Shown here: positions 13,793 to 21,863 of the stretch, piece after piece
How positions within the stretch are numbered: position 1 is the stretch's first letter
Layout: the number at the start of each line of letters is the position of its first letter
Assembly: GCA_946410085.1 (NCBI GenBank)
Contig: CAMJZA010000032.1
Span: 1 to 37,818, forward strand
From: an uncultured Treponema sp.
Lineage (GTDB): Bacteria > Spirochaetota > Spirochaetia > Treponematales > Treponemataceae
DNA: 37,818 nucleotides
Direction of reading: 5' to 3'
The notes under the pieces: model-generated
What the model saw: only the letters and a program-made list of their open reading frames with translations
Told to the model about the DNA's origin: nothing
The model's database searches: none
Program-made: the position numbers and the translations under genes

Positions 13793-15574
13793 TTACAGCA
13801 GGGCAAACTGTGATGAATAGAGCTTGTAGTAGGGGCCGAGCCTGGCCATGAGCTCATAGTGCGACCCCCGTTCCACGATTTTCCCGTGGTCAACGTAAAA
13901 AATCGTACCGCAATTCTTTATCGTCGAAAGGCGGTGGGCAATGATGAACGATGTTCGGCCCTTCAGCAGCTTGTTCAGGCCCCGCTGGAGCAGGAGTTCC
14001 GTTTCGGTGTCAATCGAGCTGGTTGCCTCATCCAGTATCAGGATCCGCGGGTCGGCAAGGAGGGCGCGGGCAAAGGAGATGAGTTGCCGCTGTCCTACGC
14101 TGAGCCGGGTGCCCCGCTCGTTGACTTCCGTCTGATAGCCGTTTTCCAGCTGCATGATGAAGTCATGAGCGCAGACGGTCTTAGCCGCCTGCATGACCTG
14201 TTCGTCACTCGCTTCCATGTTGCCGTAGCGGATGTTGTCCATAATTGTTCCCTTGAAGATGAAACTGTCCTGCATCATCACCCCCATCTGGGTCCGTAAA
14301 GACTGTATCGTTACGTCCTGCAGGTCATGGCCGTCTACCAGAATCTGCCCGGACTCTGGATTGTAGAAGCGGCTCAGGAGATTGACGATGGTCGATTTGC
14401 CCGCGCCCGTCGGGCCGACGATGGCAATGGACTCGCCCGCTTCCGCCGAAAAGCTGATGTCGTCCAGTACGCGGATGCCGTCATCATAGCTGAAGCAGAC
14501 GTTCCGATATTCGACCCTGCCCGTTACGGGCGGAAGCGGCTGTGCGGCAGGCGAATCGTGGATGGTGACGGGCTCGTCTATCGTTTCAAAAATCCGTTCC
14601 ACGTAGGAAACCGCCGTGAGCAGGTTGTTGATGAAGTCTGCGAGCGTCGTGATGGGCTGCCAGAAACGGCTGATGTAGGCGGTGAAAGCGACGAGGATAC
14701 CGACTGTTACGCCGGAAAAGCCCGTCATGATCCAGCGGATGCCGAGGACGAAGGCTGCAACGCTCGTTGCCGTTGAAATTAGCTGAACGAAGGGCCCCAT
14801 CAGGAAAGAAACCGTAATCGCGTGCATCCACGCCGTGCGGTAGGAGGCAGAAAGGTTATCGAAAATCTTGATGTTCTCTGCTTCCCGGACAAAGGACTGG
14901 GTTACGCGGATGCCGTTGATGCTTTCGGCGATGTAGGCATTCAGGTTTGACTGCTTGTTGCTCTGAATCCGCCAGGCTTTCCGCTGGTGTTTCTTGAGGA
15001 TGAACACGTAGGTGATAAAGACGGGCAGACCGCAGAGTACGACGAGGGTCAGGGGCAGGTTAATCGTGAACATGAATATGATGATGAACAGCAGCGAACA
15101 GAGGTCTGTTATCGTGTTGACGAGTCCGTTGCTCAGTACGTCGGAGAGGTTGTTCACGTAGTTGACGACGCGGACCTGAATCTTGCCGTGCGGACGGGAG
15201 TCAAAGTAACTGAAGGGCAGCTGCTGGATGTGGCTGAATATGTCTGTCCGCAGGTCATGGATGATGGCCTGACCGATTTTTGTCATGAAGTGTATCTTGA
15301 CCTTGAGTGCAAGTGCCGTGAATGACGAGATGGCGAGCGTTGCAAGTGCCAGCAAGACGATTTTCCTGAAGTCTTTCGCCGGTATGCAGTCATCCATGAC
15401 GATTTTGAGGAAATAGGGATACAGCATGCCCAGTGCCGCCGTCAGCAGCATCAGCAGGATAATGCCGACCATTGCCCTTGCATGAGGACGGACGTATTTT
15501 CCCAGCCGCTTGAGCTGACCGAAGTCGTAGCTGTCTTCCAGGTCTTCGTCTATGTCGTATCTGTTCCGCGCCAT
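13793..15574 (-). CDS. ABC exporter half-transporter, subunit with catalytic ATP site
   Basis: 593-aa type IV ABC exporter half: six transmembrane helices (about residues 33-300) fused to an ATPase domain. ATPase motifs: Walker A GPTGAGKS (387-394), Walker B ILILDE (511-516, with the catalytic Glu516), H-loop His547 (AHRLS), but a variant signature LSVGQ (491-495) instead of LSGGQ. Its start overlaps the stop of the upstream half-transporter by one base (TGATG at 15572-15576), so the two are translated together and should form a heterodimer of the BmrCD/TM287-288 kind, exporting drugs, lipids or peptides. The actual substrate is not evident. Confidence 0.92.
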   Translation of the reverse strand: MARNRYDIDEDLEDSYDFGQLKRLGKYVRPHARAMVGIILLMLLTAALGMLYPYFLKIVMDDCIPAKDFRKIVLLALATLAISSFTALALKVKIHFMTKIGQAIIHDLRTDIFSHIQQLPFSYFDSRPHGKIQVRVVNYVNNLSDVLSNGLVNTITDLCSLLFIIIFMFTINLPLTLVVLCGLPVFITYVFILKKHQRKAWRIQSNKQSNLNAYIAESINGIRVTQSFVREAENIKIFDNLSASYRTAWMHAITVSFLMGPFVQLISTATSVAAFVLGIRWIMTGFSGVTVGILVAFTAYISRFWQPITTLADFINNLLTAVSYVERIFETIDEPVTIHDSPAAQPLPPVTGRVEYRNVCFSYDDGIRVLDDISFSAEAGESIAIVGPTGAGKSTIVNLLSRFYNPESGQILVDGHDLQDVTIQSLRTQMGVMMQDSFIFKGTIMDNIRYGNMEASDEQVMQAAKTVCAHDFIMQLENGYQTEVNERGTRLSVGQRQLISFARALLADPRILILDEATSSIDTETELLLQRGLNKLLKGRTSFIIAHRLSTIKNCGTIFYVDHGKIVERGSHYELMARLGPYYKLYSSQFALL

Positions 15575-17382
15575 CAGTGCTGCCTCCTGTTAAAGCCGTC
15601 ATGCCCGTCGAACGAACCGATTAACGGGTCGGTTCCGTTGTCCTGCGTCTGCTCGAACTCCCCGTACTGGTGGTGGAAGACCGAAGCGTAGTAGCCTCCT
15701 GCCTGTACCAGTTCCTCGTGCGTTCCGCGCTCAATGATTCTGCCCCCCTGCATGACGAGGATCTGATCGCAGTCCTTGACGCTGGAAATGCGGTAGGCGA
15801 TGATGAATATTGTTCTGCCCGCTGCGACGCTTTTGAGGGCTCCCTGAATCTGGGTTTCCGTCTCCATGTCGACTGCGCTCGTCGTATCGTCGAGAATGAT
15901 GATCGGGGGATCCTTGAGCAGGGCGCGGGCAAGCGAGATGCGCTGCTTCTGGCCGCCGGAAAGGCCGACGCCCCGTTCCCCGACTATCGTATCGTAACCG
16001 TCAGTCATTTTGCGGATAAAGCCGTCTGCATCGGCGAGTTTTGCCGCCTGCTCGACCTTCTCAAAGGGGCAGTCCGGGTCGCCGTATGCGATGTTGCCTT
16101 CTATAGTATCGCTGAAGAGAAAGACGTCCTGCATTGCCATGCCGATATGTGCCCGCAGGTTCCGCATGTCCATCTGCCGCACGTCAGTCCCGTCGACCCG
16201 GACTGCCCCGGAGCTGACGTCGTAGAAGCGGCAGAGCAGGTTCATTACGGTTGTCTTGCCGCTTCCAGTTCCCCCGATGATGCCGACCGAATGTCCTTTT
16301 TGTACCGTAAAAGAGACATCGTGAATGATTTCTTCTCCGTCTGCCGTATAGCTTACGTGGTCAAATTCGATGTTTCCGTCGACCTGGCTCTTGACGACGG
16401 GGCTGGCGGGCAGCCGTATATCCGGTTCCACCTGGTATGTCTTGTAAATCTTGTCGAGTGAGGCCTTGAACCGCATGGCATCGTTGATGAGCCAGCCGAG
16501 CATGCGGAGGGGATTGGTGAGCATCCAGAGGTATCCGTTGACGGTCACGAAGTCTCCGATGGTCATCTCTTCCCGTATCGTCAGCCAGCCTCCGTATATC
16601 ATCAGGATGACATTGACGACGGTACCGAGGAATTCAAAGATCGGGACATACTTCTGCCAGATTTTAGATGCGTCTATTTCGCTCTTGCGGAAGGCGGCAT
16701 TTTCCCGCTCAAAACGGTTCAGTTCAAAGCTTTCCTTTGCGAAGGCCCGGACAACCCTGTTGGCGGCAATGTTCTCCTGTACATAGGCATTGAGGTTTGA
16801 GAAGCACTGCCGCACGACCGAGAATGCAGGGCCGACTGCCCGCATCTGCTTATAGACGAAAAAGGCACTGATGGGGAGGACGGCAACGAACATGAGGGCA
16901 AGCTTGAGGTTGACGAAGAAGATCATGATGACCGCTGCGACGAGCCAGATGGTATTGCGGAAGATATTCATGATGACGAATGCGACGAAGTGCCGGACGG
17001 CATCCATGTCTCCCGTCTGCCGGGACATGAGGTCTCCCGTGCGGTTCCTGTTGTAAAAGGCAAAGTCCTCCCGCAGCAGTTTCCGGTAGACGGCATCGCG
17101 CATGTCAAAGAGGACTCCCTGGCTGGAACGTTCGATGAGCAGGAGGGCAAAGTACTGAAAGGATTCCCGGAATATGCAGACTCCCAGCAGAATTGCCATG
17201 CTGACGGGGATGTACCGGTATTCGCCGCCCAGAATGATGCGGTCAACGATGAAGCCTGAGACTTTGGGATTTATGACTGCCATTGCTGATACGACCGTGA
17301 TGATGAGGAGGCCGACAGTCATTTTGCCTTTCTGCTTTTTGAGGAAACTGTTGAACCATGCAAGTGATGTCATACCCCACAT
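15574..17382 (-). CDS. ABC exporter half-transporter, subunit with degenerate ATP site
   Basis: 602-aa partner half-transporter: six transmembrane helices followed by an ATPase domain. Walker A GGTGSGKT (370-377) and signature LSGGQ (474-478) are intact, but Walker B ends in Asp (IIILDD, D499 replacing the catalytic Glu) and the H-loop His is Tyr530 (IAYRIS). It therefore supplies the non-hydrolysing site of the heterodimer while lending its good LSGGQ to the partner's active site. Start 17382 (AAGG 8 bases before) or, less likely, Met4. Cytoplasmic-membrane protein; no regulator is adjacent. Confidence 0.92.
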   Translation of the reverse strand: MWGMTSLAWFNSFLKKQKGKMTVGLLIITVVSAMAVINPKVSGFIVDRIILGGEYRYIPVSMAILLGVCIFRESFQYFALLLIERSSQGVLFDMRDAVYRKLLREDFAFYNRNRTGDLMSRQTGDMDAVRHFVAFVIMNIFRNTIWLVAAVIMIFFVNLKLALMFVAVLPISAFFVYKQMRAVGPAFSVVRQCFSNLNAYVQENIAANRVVRAFAKESFELNRFERENAAFRKSEIDASKIWQKYVPIFEFLGTVVNVILMIYGGWLTIREEMTIGDFVTVNGYLWMLTNPLRMLGWLINDAMRFKASLDKIYKTYQVEPDIRLPASPVVKSQVDGNIEFDHVSYTADGEEIIHDVSFTVQKGHSVGIIGGTGSGKTTVMNLLCRFYDVSSGAVRVDGTDVRQMDMRNLRAHIGMAMQDVFLFSDTIEGNIAYGDPDCPFEKVEQAAKLADADGFIRKMTDGYDTIVGERGVGLSGGQKQRISLARALLKDPPIIILDDTTSAVDMETETQIQGALKSVAAGRTIFIIAYRISSVKDCDQILVMQGGRIIERGTHEELVQAGGYYASVFHHQYGEFEQTQDNGTDPLIGSFDGHDGFNRRQH

Positions 17383-17427
17383 ATTGCCTTATAGTTAAAA
17401 AAAGTCAAGTGGGAACAGAAATTAAAG

Positions 17428-17457
17428 TAAAAAAAACGCCCCGGAGAGGGGCGTTTT
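17428..17457 (-). terminator. Terminator of rny
   Basis: AAAACGCCCC (17433-17442), loop GGAGA, GGGGCGTTTT (17448-17457). Read on the minus strand the hairpin is followed by a run of eight T, so it ends the rny transcript just before the ABC operon. Confidence 0.88.
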
Positions 17458-17502
17458 AGTGTAAGCTCAGTGTATGTCCGATCGGTTGCTCACCTTTCGG
17501 GC

Positions 17503-17559
17503 AGCACGCCCTAGCGGGCGTACTCTCCCGTTGGGTAGCACGCCCTAGCGGGCGTACTC
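17503..17559. repeat. 23-bp direct repeat covering the rny stop codon
   Basis: The 23-bp sequence beginning AGCACGCCCTAGCGGG occurs at 17503-17525 and again, identical, at 17537-17559 (period 34). Each copy contains the perfect dyad ACGCCC-TAGC-GGGCGT. The copy at 17537 holds the last codons and TAG stop of rny; the other is a downstream duplicate. Confidence 0.9.
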
Positions 17560-19092
17560 GATGATGCGGGTTTCGCGGATCATCGTTATCTTAATCCTGC
17601 CGGGATACTGCAGGTCGTCTTCGATCTGCTTGGCGATGGATTTTGCAAGCTCCTTCACCTGCTCGTCAGGAATCTTTTCGTTGTTCACGAGAATCCGTAG
17701 CTCACGTCCTGCCTGAATGGCATAGGCCTGTTCGACACCTTCAAACCTGCGGGCAGTTGCCTCAAGGTTCTCCAGCCGCTTCACGTAATTATCGCCGGTT
17801 TCACGCCGTGCTCCCGGGCGGGCAGCGCTGATTGCATCGGCAATCTGTACCAGAACGGCTTCGAGCGTCTGCGGCTCCACATCGTTGTGGTGGGCGGCAA
17901 TCGCATTGACGATGCGGGGATCTTCTCCCATCTTGCGGGCCATTTCCGCGCCGACTTCGGCATGGTTCTGGTCGCTGTCAACCTCGGCACCTTTTCCAAT
18001 GTCATGCAGCAGGGCGGCACGCTTTGCAAGTTCCCGGTTGCAGCCGATTTCTGCAGCAAGCATGCTGGCAATTTCCGCTACTTCCTTGGAGTGGGTGAGG
18101 ACGCTCTGTCCGTAACTCGTGCGGAAGTAGAGCCTGCCGATGGCACGGACGCCTTCCTGGCTCATATTGTGAATTCCAAGGTCAAAGAGCGTCCGCTCTC
18201 CTTCCTCGTAAATCTTCTGCTGAATCTCCCGCGTTACCTTCTGGACGATTTCCTCGATGCGTGAGGGATGGATTCGTCCATCCGTTATGAGGCGTTCGAG
18301 GGCCTGCTTTGCAATTTCCTTGCGGACAGGATCGAAGCAGGAGATGACAACGGCTTCAGGCGTATCATCAATAATGATATCAACACCGGTCAGCGTTTCG
18401 AGTGTCCGGATGTTGCGTCCTTCACGGCCGATAATCCGTCCCTTCATTTCATCGCTCGGAAGCGAAACAGTTGCAACAGTGTTATCGCCTGTGGTCTCTG
18501 ACGCAAGGCGCTGCATTGCCGTTATGAGGATTTCCTGAGCCTTTTTCTCGGCAGCAAGCTGCGCATCCTGATCAATCTTGTTGAGCAGGGCCTGGGCATC
18601 GTGCCTGGCCTCATTTTCAAGGCTTTTGACAATCAGGGCTTTTGCTTCGTCCCGGGTCAGGCCGGAAATCCGCTCCAGTTCCGTACGAAGGCTTTCTTCC
18701 TTCTGGCGCAGTCCTTCTTCCTTCCGGAGCAAGGATGCCTGCCGTTCGGCGACTTCCTTTTCCTTCTTGTCATACTCCTGGTTCCTCTGGTCCAAGAGTT
18801 CCTCTTTCTTCGTGACGCGCCGCTCGTAATCCTGAATTTCCTTACGGCGATCGCGGTTCTCCCTTTCCTGCTGGGCTCGCTCCTGAATGAGTTGTTCTTT
18901 TGCTTGCAGCTGGAACTCTTTTTTGAGAGCCTCAGCTTCTTTTATAGCATCCTGTTTAACGCGTTCGGCTTTTTGTTCGGACGCGGAAAGTTGAAATCTG
19001 GCATAAATCCAGCGAATAGTCCATCCAAGAACAATTCCCACAATCGGGAGGACTATGTATGTAAGCAACTGCAACATATACACATTCCCCAT
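17545..19092 (-). CDS. rny: Ribonuclease Y
   Basis: Membrane-anchored endoribonuclease that starts mRNA decay. 515 aa from ATG 19092: N-terminal transmembrane helix (about 8-28), long charged coiled coil (about 35-190), KH RNA-binding domain (about 210-275, with the GxxG loop in GRIIGREGRN), and HD hydrolase domain with H363-D364 in LLHDIGKG. It ends TRIIEYAR, the usual RNase Y terminus. An alternative start at Met6 (19077) is attractive because GGGGA stands about 8 bp before it and MLQLLTYIVLP is the usual opening. Promoter upstream at 19116-19144; terminator at 17428. Confidence 0.95.
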   Translation of the reverse strand: MGNVYMLQLLTYIVLPIVGIVLGWTIRWIYARFQLSASEQKAERVKQDAIKEAEALKKEFQLQAKEQLIQERAQQERENRDRRKEIQDYERRVTKKEELLDQRNQEYDKKEKEVAERQASLLRKEEGLRQKEESLRTELERISGLTRDEAKALIVKSLENEARHDAQALLNKIDQDAQLAAEKKAQEILITAMQRLASETTGDNTVATVSLPSDEMKGRIIGREGRNIRTLETLTGVDIIIDDTPEAVVISCFDPVRKEIAKQALERLITDGRIHPSRIEEIVQKVTREIQQKIYEEGERTLFDLGIHNMSQEGVRAIGRLYFRTSYGQSVLTHSKEVAEIASMLAAEIGCNRELAKRAALLHDIGKGAEVDSDQNHAEVGAEMARKMGEDPRIVNAIAAHHNDVEPQTLEAVLVQIADAISAARPGARRETGDNYVKRLENLEATARRFEGVEQAYAIQAGRELRILVNNEKIPDEQVKELAKSIAKQIEDDLQYPGRIKITMIRETRIIEYAR

Positions 19093-19115
19093 TCTGTATA
19101 GAATTATTCCATATA

Positions 19116-19144
19116 AGAATAGAATATTGCGTGAATTGTGTCAA
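19116..19144 (-). promoter_or_regulatory. rny promoter
   Basis: On the minus strand TTGACA (19144-19139), 17 bp, TATTCT (19121-19116). It would give a leader of about 20-30 nt. A second TATACA lies almost at the ATG. Confidence 0.65.
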
Positions 19145-19213
19145 GGGAAAGATTGAGGTCTGCATGCAGGTCTGTGCCGGGCAGCCCCCGGTCGTTGATC
19201 CGGCAGGAAAGCT

Positions 19214-19251
19214 GAAAAAAAAGCCCTCCCGGGGATGTCCGGAAGGGCTTT
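19214..19251 (-). terminator. Terminator of the GH94 gene
   Basis: AAAGCCCTCCCGG and CCGGAAGGGCTTT (about 19220-19251) form a near-perfect stem around GGATGT. On the minus strand it is followed by a run of T (19222-19215). Confidence 0.85.
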
Positions 19252-19273
19252 CGTACTGTGGCGGGAATCAGCT

Positions 19274-21754
19274 TCAGCCGATCGTGACCGTCAGCTCAAG
19301 TTCCTTTACGCCGTCATTCGCCTTGACGCAGTTGCCGGAGACCCTGCCTTTTGAAGCGTCCTTGAGGGCTATCTTGACCGCTCCCCCGTTGTTGTTGTTG
19401 ACAACGTGGATGCGGTACTCGGTGCCCCTGAACTTCCGCGTAAACTCAGCCTTCGTGATGTGTGCGGGAAGGCGGGGTTCGACCATGAGGCCGTCATAAT
19501 CCGGGCGCAGGCCGCAGATGTACTGGGACAGGGCGACGAAGTTCCAGGCCGCCGTTCCCGTCAGCCAGCTGTTCTTTGCCTCGCCGAACCTGCGGGCACG
19601 CTTGCCTGCAATCATCTGGGCGTAGACATAGGGTTCCGTCCGGTGGATGTCGGAGATTTCCTCAAGGAATGCCGGGGCAATCTTCGTATAATGCACCCAG
19701 GCGTCTTCGGGACGGCCGGTCTTGACCTCGCCGATGATGACCCAGGGGTTGTTGTGGCAGAAGATACCGCCGTTTTCCTTGTATCCGGGCGGATACGAGG
19801 AAACCTCGCCGAGTTCCACGTGGTAGCTGGAGTAGGGCGGCTCGACGATGCAGATGCCGTACTTGGAGTCCAGGTACTTCTTCGTGCTGTCCAGGGCTTT
19901 TGCCGGGTAGCCCTTGTCTGCACCGATCTGTGCCATGCTGCCGAAGCCCTGAGTCTCGATGAAGATTTTTCCGTCATCGCATTCCTTGCTGCCGACCTTG
20001 TGGCCGAAGTCATCGTAGGCGCGGAGATACCAGTCGCCGTCCCAGCCTGCCGTACAGATGGCTTCTTCCATCTTCCTGCAGAGGGCTTCGGCCTTTTTCG
20101 CCTCTTCTTCCTCGCCCATAATGCGGCACATCGCTGCATAGTCAGGGGTAACGAAGACGAACATCTGGGCAATCATGACGGATTCGGCATTCTTGCCTTC
20201 CTTGTTCGTACAGGTCTGGAAGGAGTCGTTCGGGTTCGTGGAGAAGCAGTTCAGGTTCAGGCAGTCGTTCCAGTCAGCCCGTCCGATCAGCGGCAGGCCG
20301 TGCGGTCCCATGTGGTTGGGAATATAGTTGTATGAGCGCTTCAGGTGCTCGTACATCGTCGCCTTGTTCGTCTCGCTGTTGTCAAAGGGGACGTCCACCT
20401 TGAGGAAGTCCGTGTCACCCGTCTCTCGGATGTAGTTGCCCACCCCGAGCACGAGCCAGAGCGGATCGTCGTTAAAGTTGCTGCCGATGTCCGCATTGCC
20501 CCGCTTGGTGAGCGGCTGGAACTGGTGGTAGGCAGATCCGTCTTCAAACTGGGTTGCCGCAACGTCATAGAGCCGCTCGCGGATCCTCGCCTTGGGCATC
20601 TGATGTGCCGCACCGAGCATATCCTGGCTCGTATCGCGGAATCCCAGGCCGCGGCCGATGCCGCTTTCAAAGTAGGAGGCAGACCGGGCAAAGTTATAGG
20701 TGACGACGCACTGATACTGGTTCCACACGCTCATGCGGTCAAGTTTCTCGTCTCCCGTCTTGATGACGAAGTGGGAGAGGGTCTCGTCCCAGAACTTCCT
20801 GAGTGCATCAAAGGCAGCGTCAACCTTTTCTTTCGTGGAAAATTTTTCCTGCAGTGCGTAGGCCTTTTCCTTGTTGATGATGCCTGAATAGGCATTCGTA
20901 CACAGGAGGTCCGCCTTTGCGTCCTTCTTGTCGATGAACTTTTTGCTGTCTTCGTTTTCGATGTAGCCGAGGACAAAGACGTAGGTCTTGCTTTCACCCG
21001 GCTTGAGCACGCACTCGAGCCGGTGGCTTGCGATGGGGGACCAGCCGTCGGCAACGGAGTTGCCCGCCCTGTCATTGACGATGCTGGCTGCCGTGGACAG
21101 GTCATTGTGCAGGCCAAGGAAGGTCTCGCGATCGGTATCAAAGCCGGCAACGGGGGCGTTTACCGAGTAGAAGGTGTAGTGATTGCGCCGCTCGCGGTAC
21201 TCGGTCTTATGGTAGATTGCGCTGCCTTCAATCTCGACTTCACCGGTAGAAAAGTTCCGCTGGAAGTTCGTGCAGTCGTCCTGTGCATTGTAGAGACACC
21301 ATTCGATGAAGGACGTAACGGAAATCTTCTTGGTTTCCAGGCTTTTGTTCGTCAGGGTCAGCGCTTCAACCTCGCAGTTTTCGCCGTTCGGAACCATGTA
21401 GAGGGCTTCGGCGCGGAGGGAGTTCTTTGAAGATGAAATCTTGGTATAGCCGAAACCGTGGCGGCATTCATAGCTGTCGAGCGGCGTGTTCATGGGTTTG
21501 TAACCCGGGTTCCAGACCGTTCCGTTATCGTTGATGTAGAAGTACCGGCCGTTATAGTCCAGCGGAATGTCATTGTAGCGGTAGCGGGTCAGGCGGCGGA
21601 GCCGTGCGTCCGTATAGAATGCATAGCCGCCTGCGGTGTTTGATATGAGCGAGAAGAACTTCTCGTTTCCCAGATAGTTAATCCACGGATAGGGGGTCAA
21701 GGGGTTTGTAATGACGTATTCGCGCCGGGCGTCGTCAAAATGTCCGAATTTCAT
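19274..21754 (-). CDS. Cellobiose phosphorylase (GH94)
   Basis: Cytosolic enzyme that splits cellobiose with phosphate into glucose 1-phosphate and glucose, saving ATP during growth on cellulose fragments. 826 aa, matching cellobiose phosphorylases. The opening MKFGHFDDARREYVIT and PYPWINYLGN are characteristic of this GH94 subgroup. The DWND motif (residues 494-497, in GRADWNDCLN) carries the family's catalytic acid; FRDTSQDML, the PYSSYHVELGE stretch and SWLTGTAAWNF are also conserved. No signal peptide. ATG 21754 has GGAGGAAG upstream and its own promoter at 21794-21822. A related GH94 specificity (cellodextrin, chitobiose) is less likely. The upstream neighbour is a beta-mannosidase, suggesting a plant-fibre locus. 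Confidence 0.92.
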   Translation of the reverse strand: MKFGHFDDARREYVITNPLTPYPWINYLGNEKFFSLISNTAGGYAFYTDARLRRLTRYRYNDIPLDYNGRYFYINDNGTVWNPGYKPMNTPLDSYECRHGFGYTKISSSKNSLRAEALYMVPNGENCEVEALTLTNKSLETKKISVTSFIEWCLYNAQDDCTNFQRNFSTGEVEIEGSAIYHKTEYRERRNHYTFYSVNAPVAGFDTDRETFLGLHNDLSTAASIVNDRAGNSVADGWSPIASHRLECVLKPGESKTYVFVLGYIENEDSKKFIDKKDAKADLLCTNAYSGIINKEKAYALQEKFSTKEKVDAAFDALRKFWDETLSHFVIKTGDEKLDRMSVWNQYQCVVTYNFARSASYFESGIGRGLGFRDTSQDMLGAAHQMPKARIRERLYDVAATQFEDGSAYHQFQPLTKRGNADIGSNFNDDPLWLVLGVGNYIRETGDTDFLKVDVPFDNSETNKATMYEHLKRSYNYIPNHMGPHGLPLIGRADWNDCLNLNCFSTNPNDSFQTCTNKEGKNAESVMIAQMFVFVTPDYAAMCRIMGEEEEAKKAEALCRKMEEAICTAGWDGDWYLRAYDDFGHKVGSKECDDGKIFIETQGFGSMAQIGADKGYPAKALDSTKKYLDSKYGICIVEPPYSSYHVELGEVSSYPPGYKENGGIFCHNNPWVIIGEVKTGRPEDAWVHYTKIAPAFLEEISDIHRTEPYVYAQMIAGKRARRFGEAKNSWLTGTAAWNFVALSQYICGLRPDYDGLMVEPRLPAHITKAEFTRKFRGTEYRIHVVNNNNGGAVKIALKDASKGRVSGNCVKANDGVKELELTVTIG

Positions 21755-21793
21755 GCTTCCTCCAGAAAACTCTTGGTTAGATGTTCTGGCTTT

Positions 21794-21822
21794 ATTCTAG
21801 CATGTAATGGTTTTTGTGTAAA
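21794..21822 (-). promoter_or_regulatory. Promoter of the GH94 gene
   Basis: Minus-strand TTTACA (21822-21817), 17 bp, TAGAAT (21799-21794). It lies in the 109-bp gap after the beta-mannosidase stop, so GH94 can be expressed alone as well as by read-through; no terminator is seen in the gap. Confidence 0.65.
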
Positions 21823-21863
21823 GTTTAAAAAAAAGTGGTAGAAAAGTATCCTGGATGTCATAT

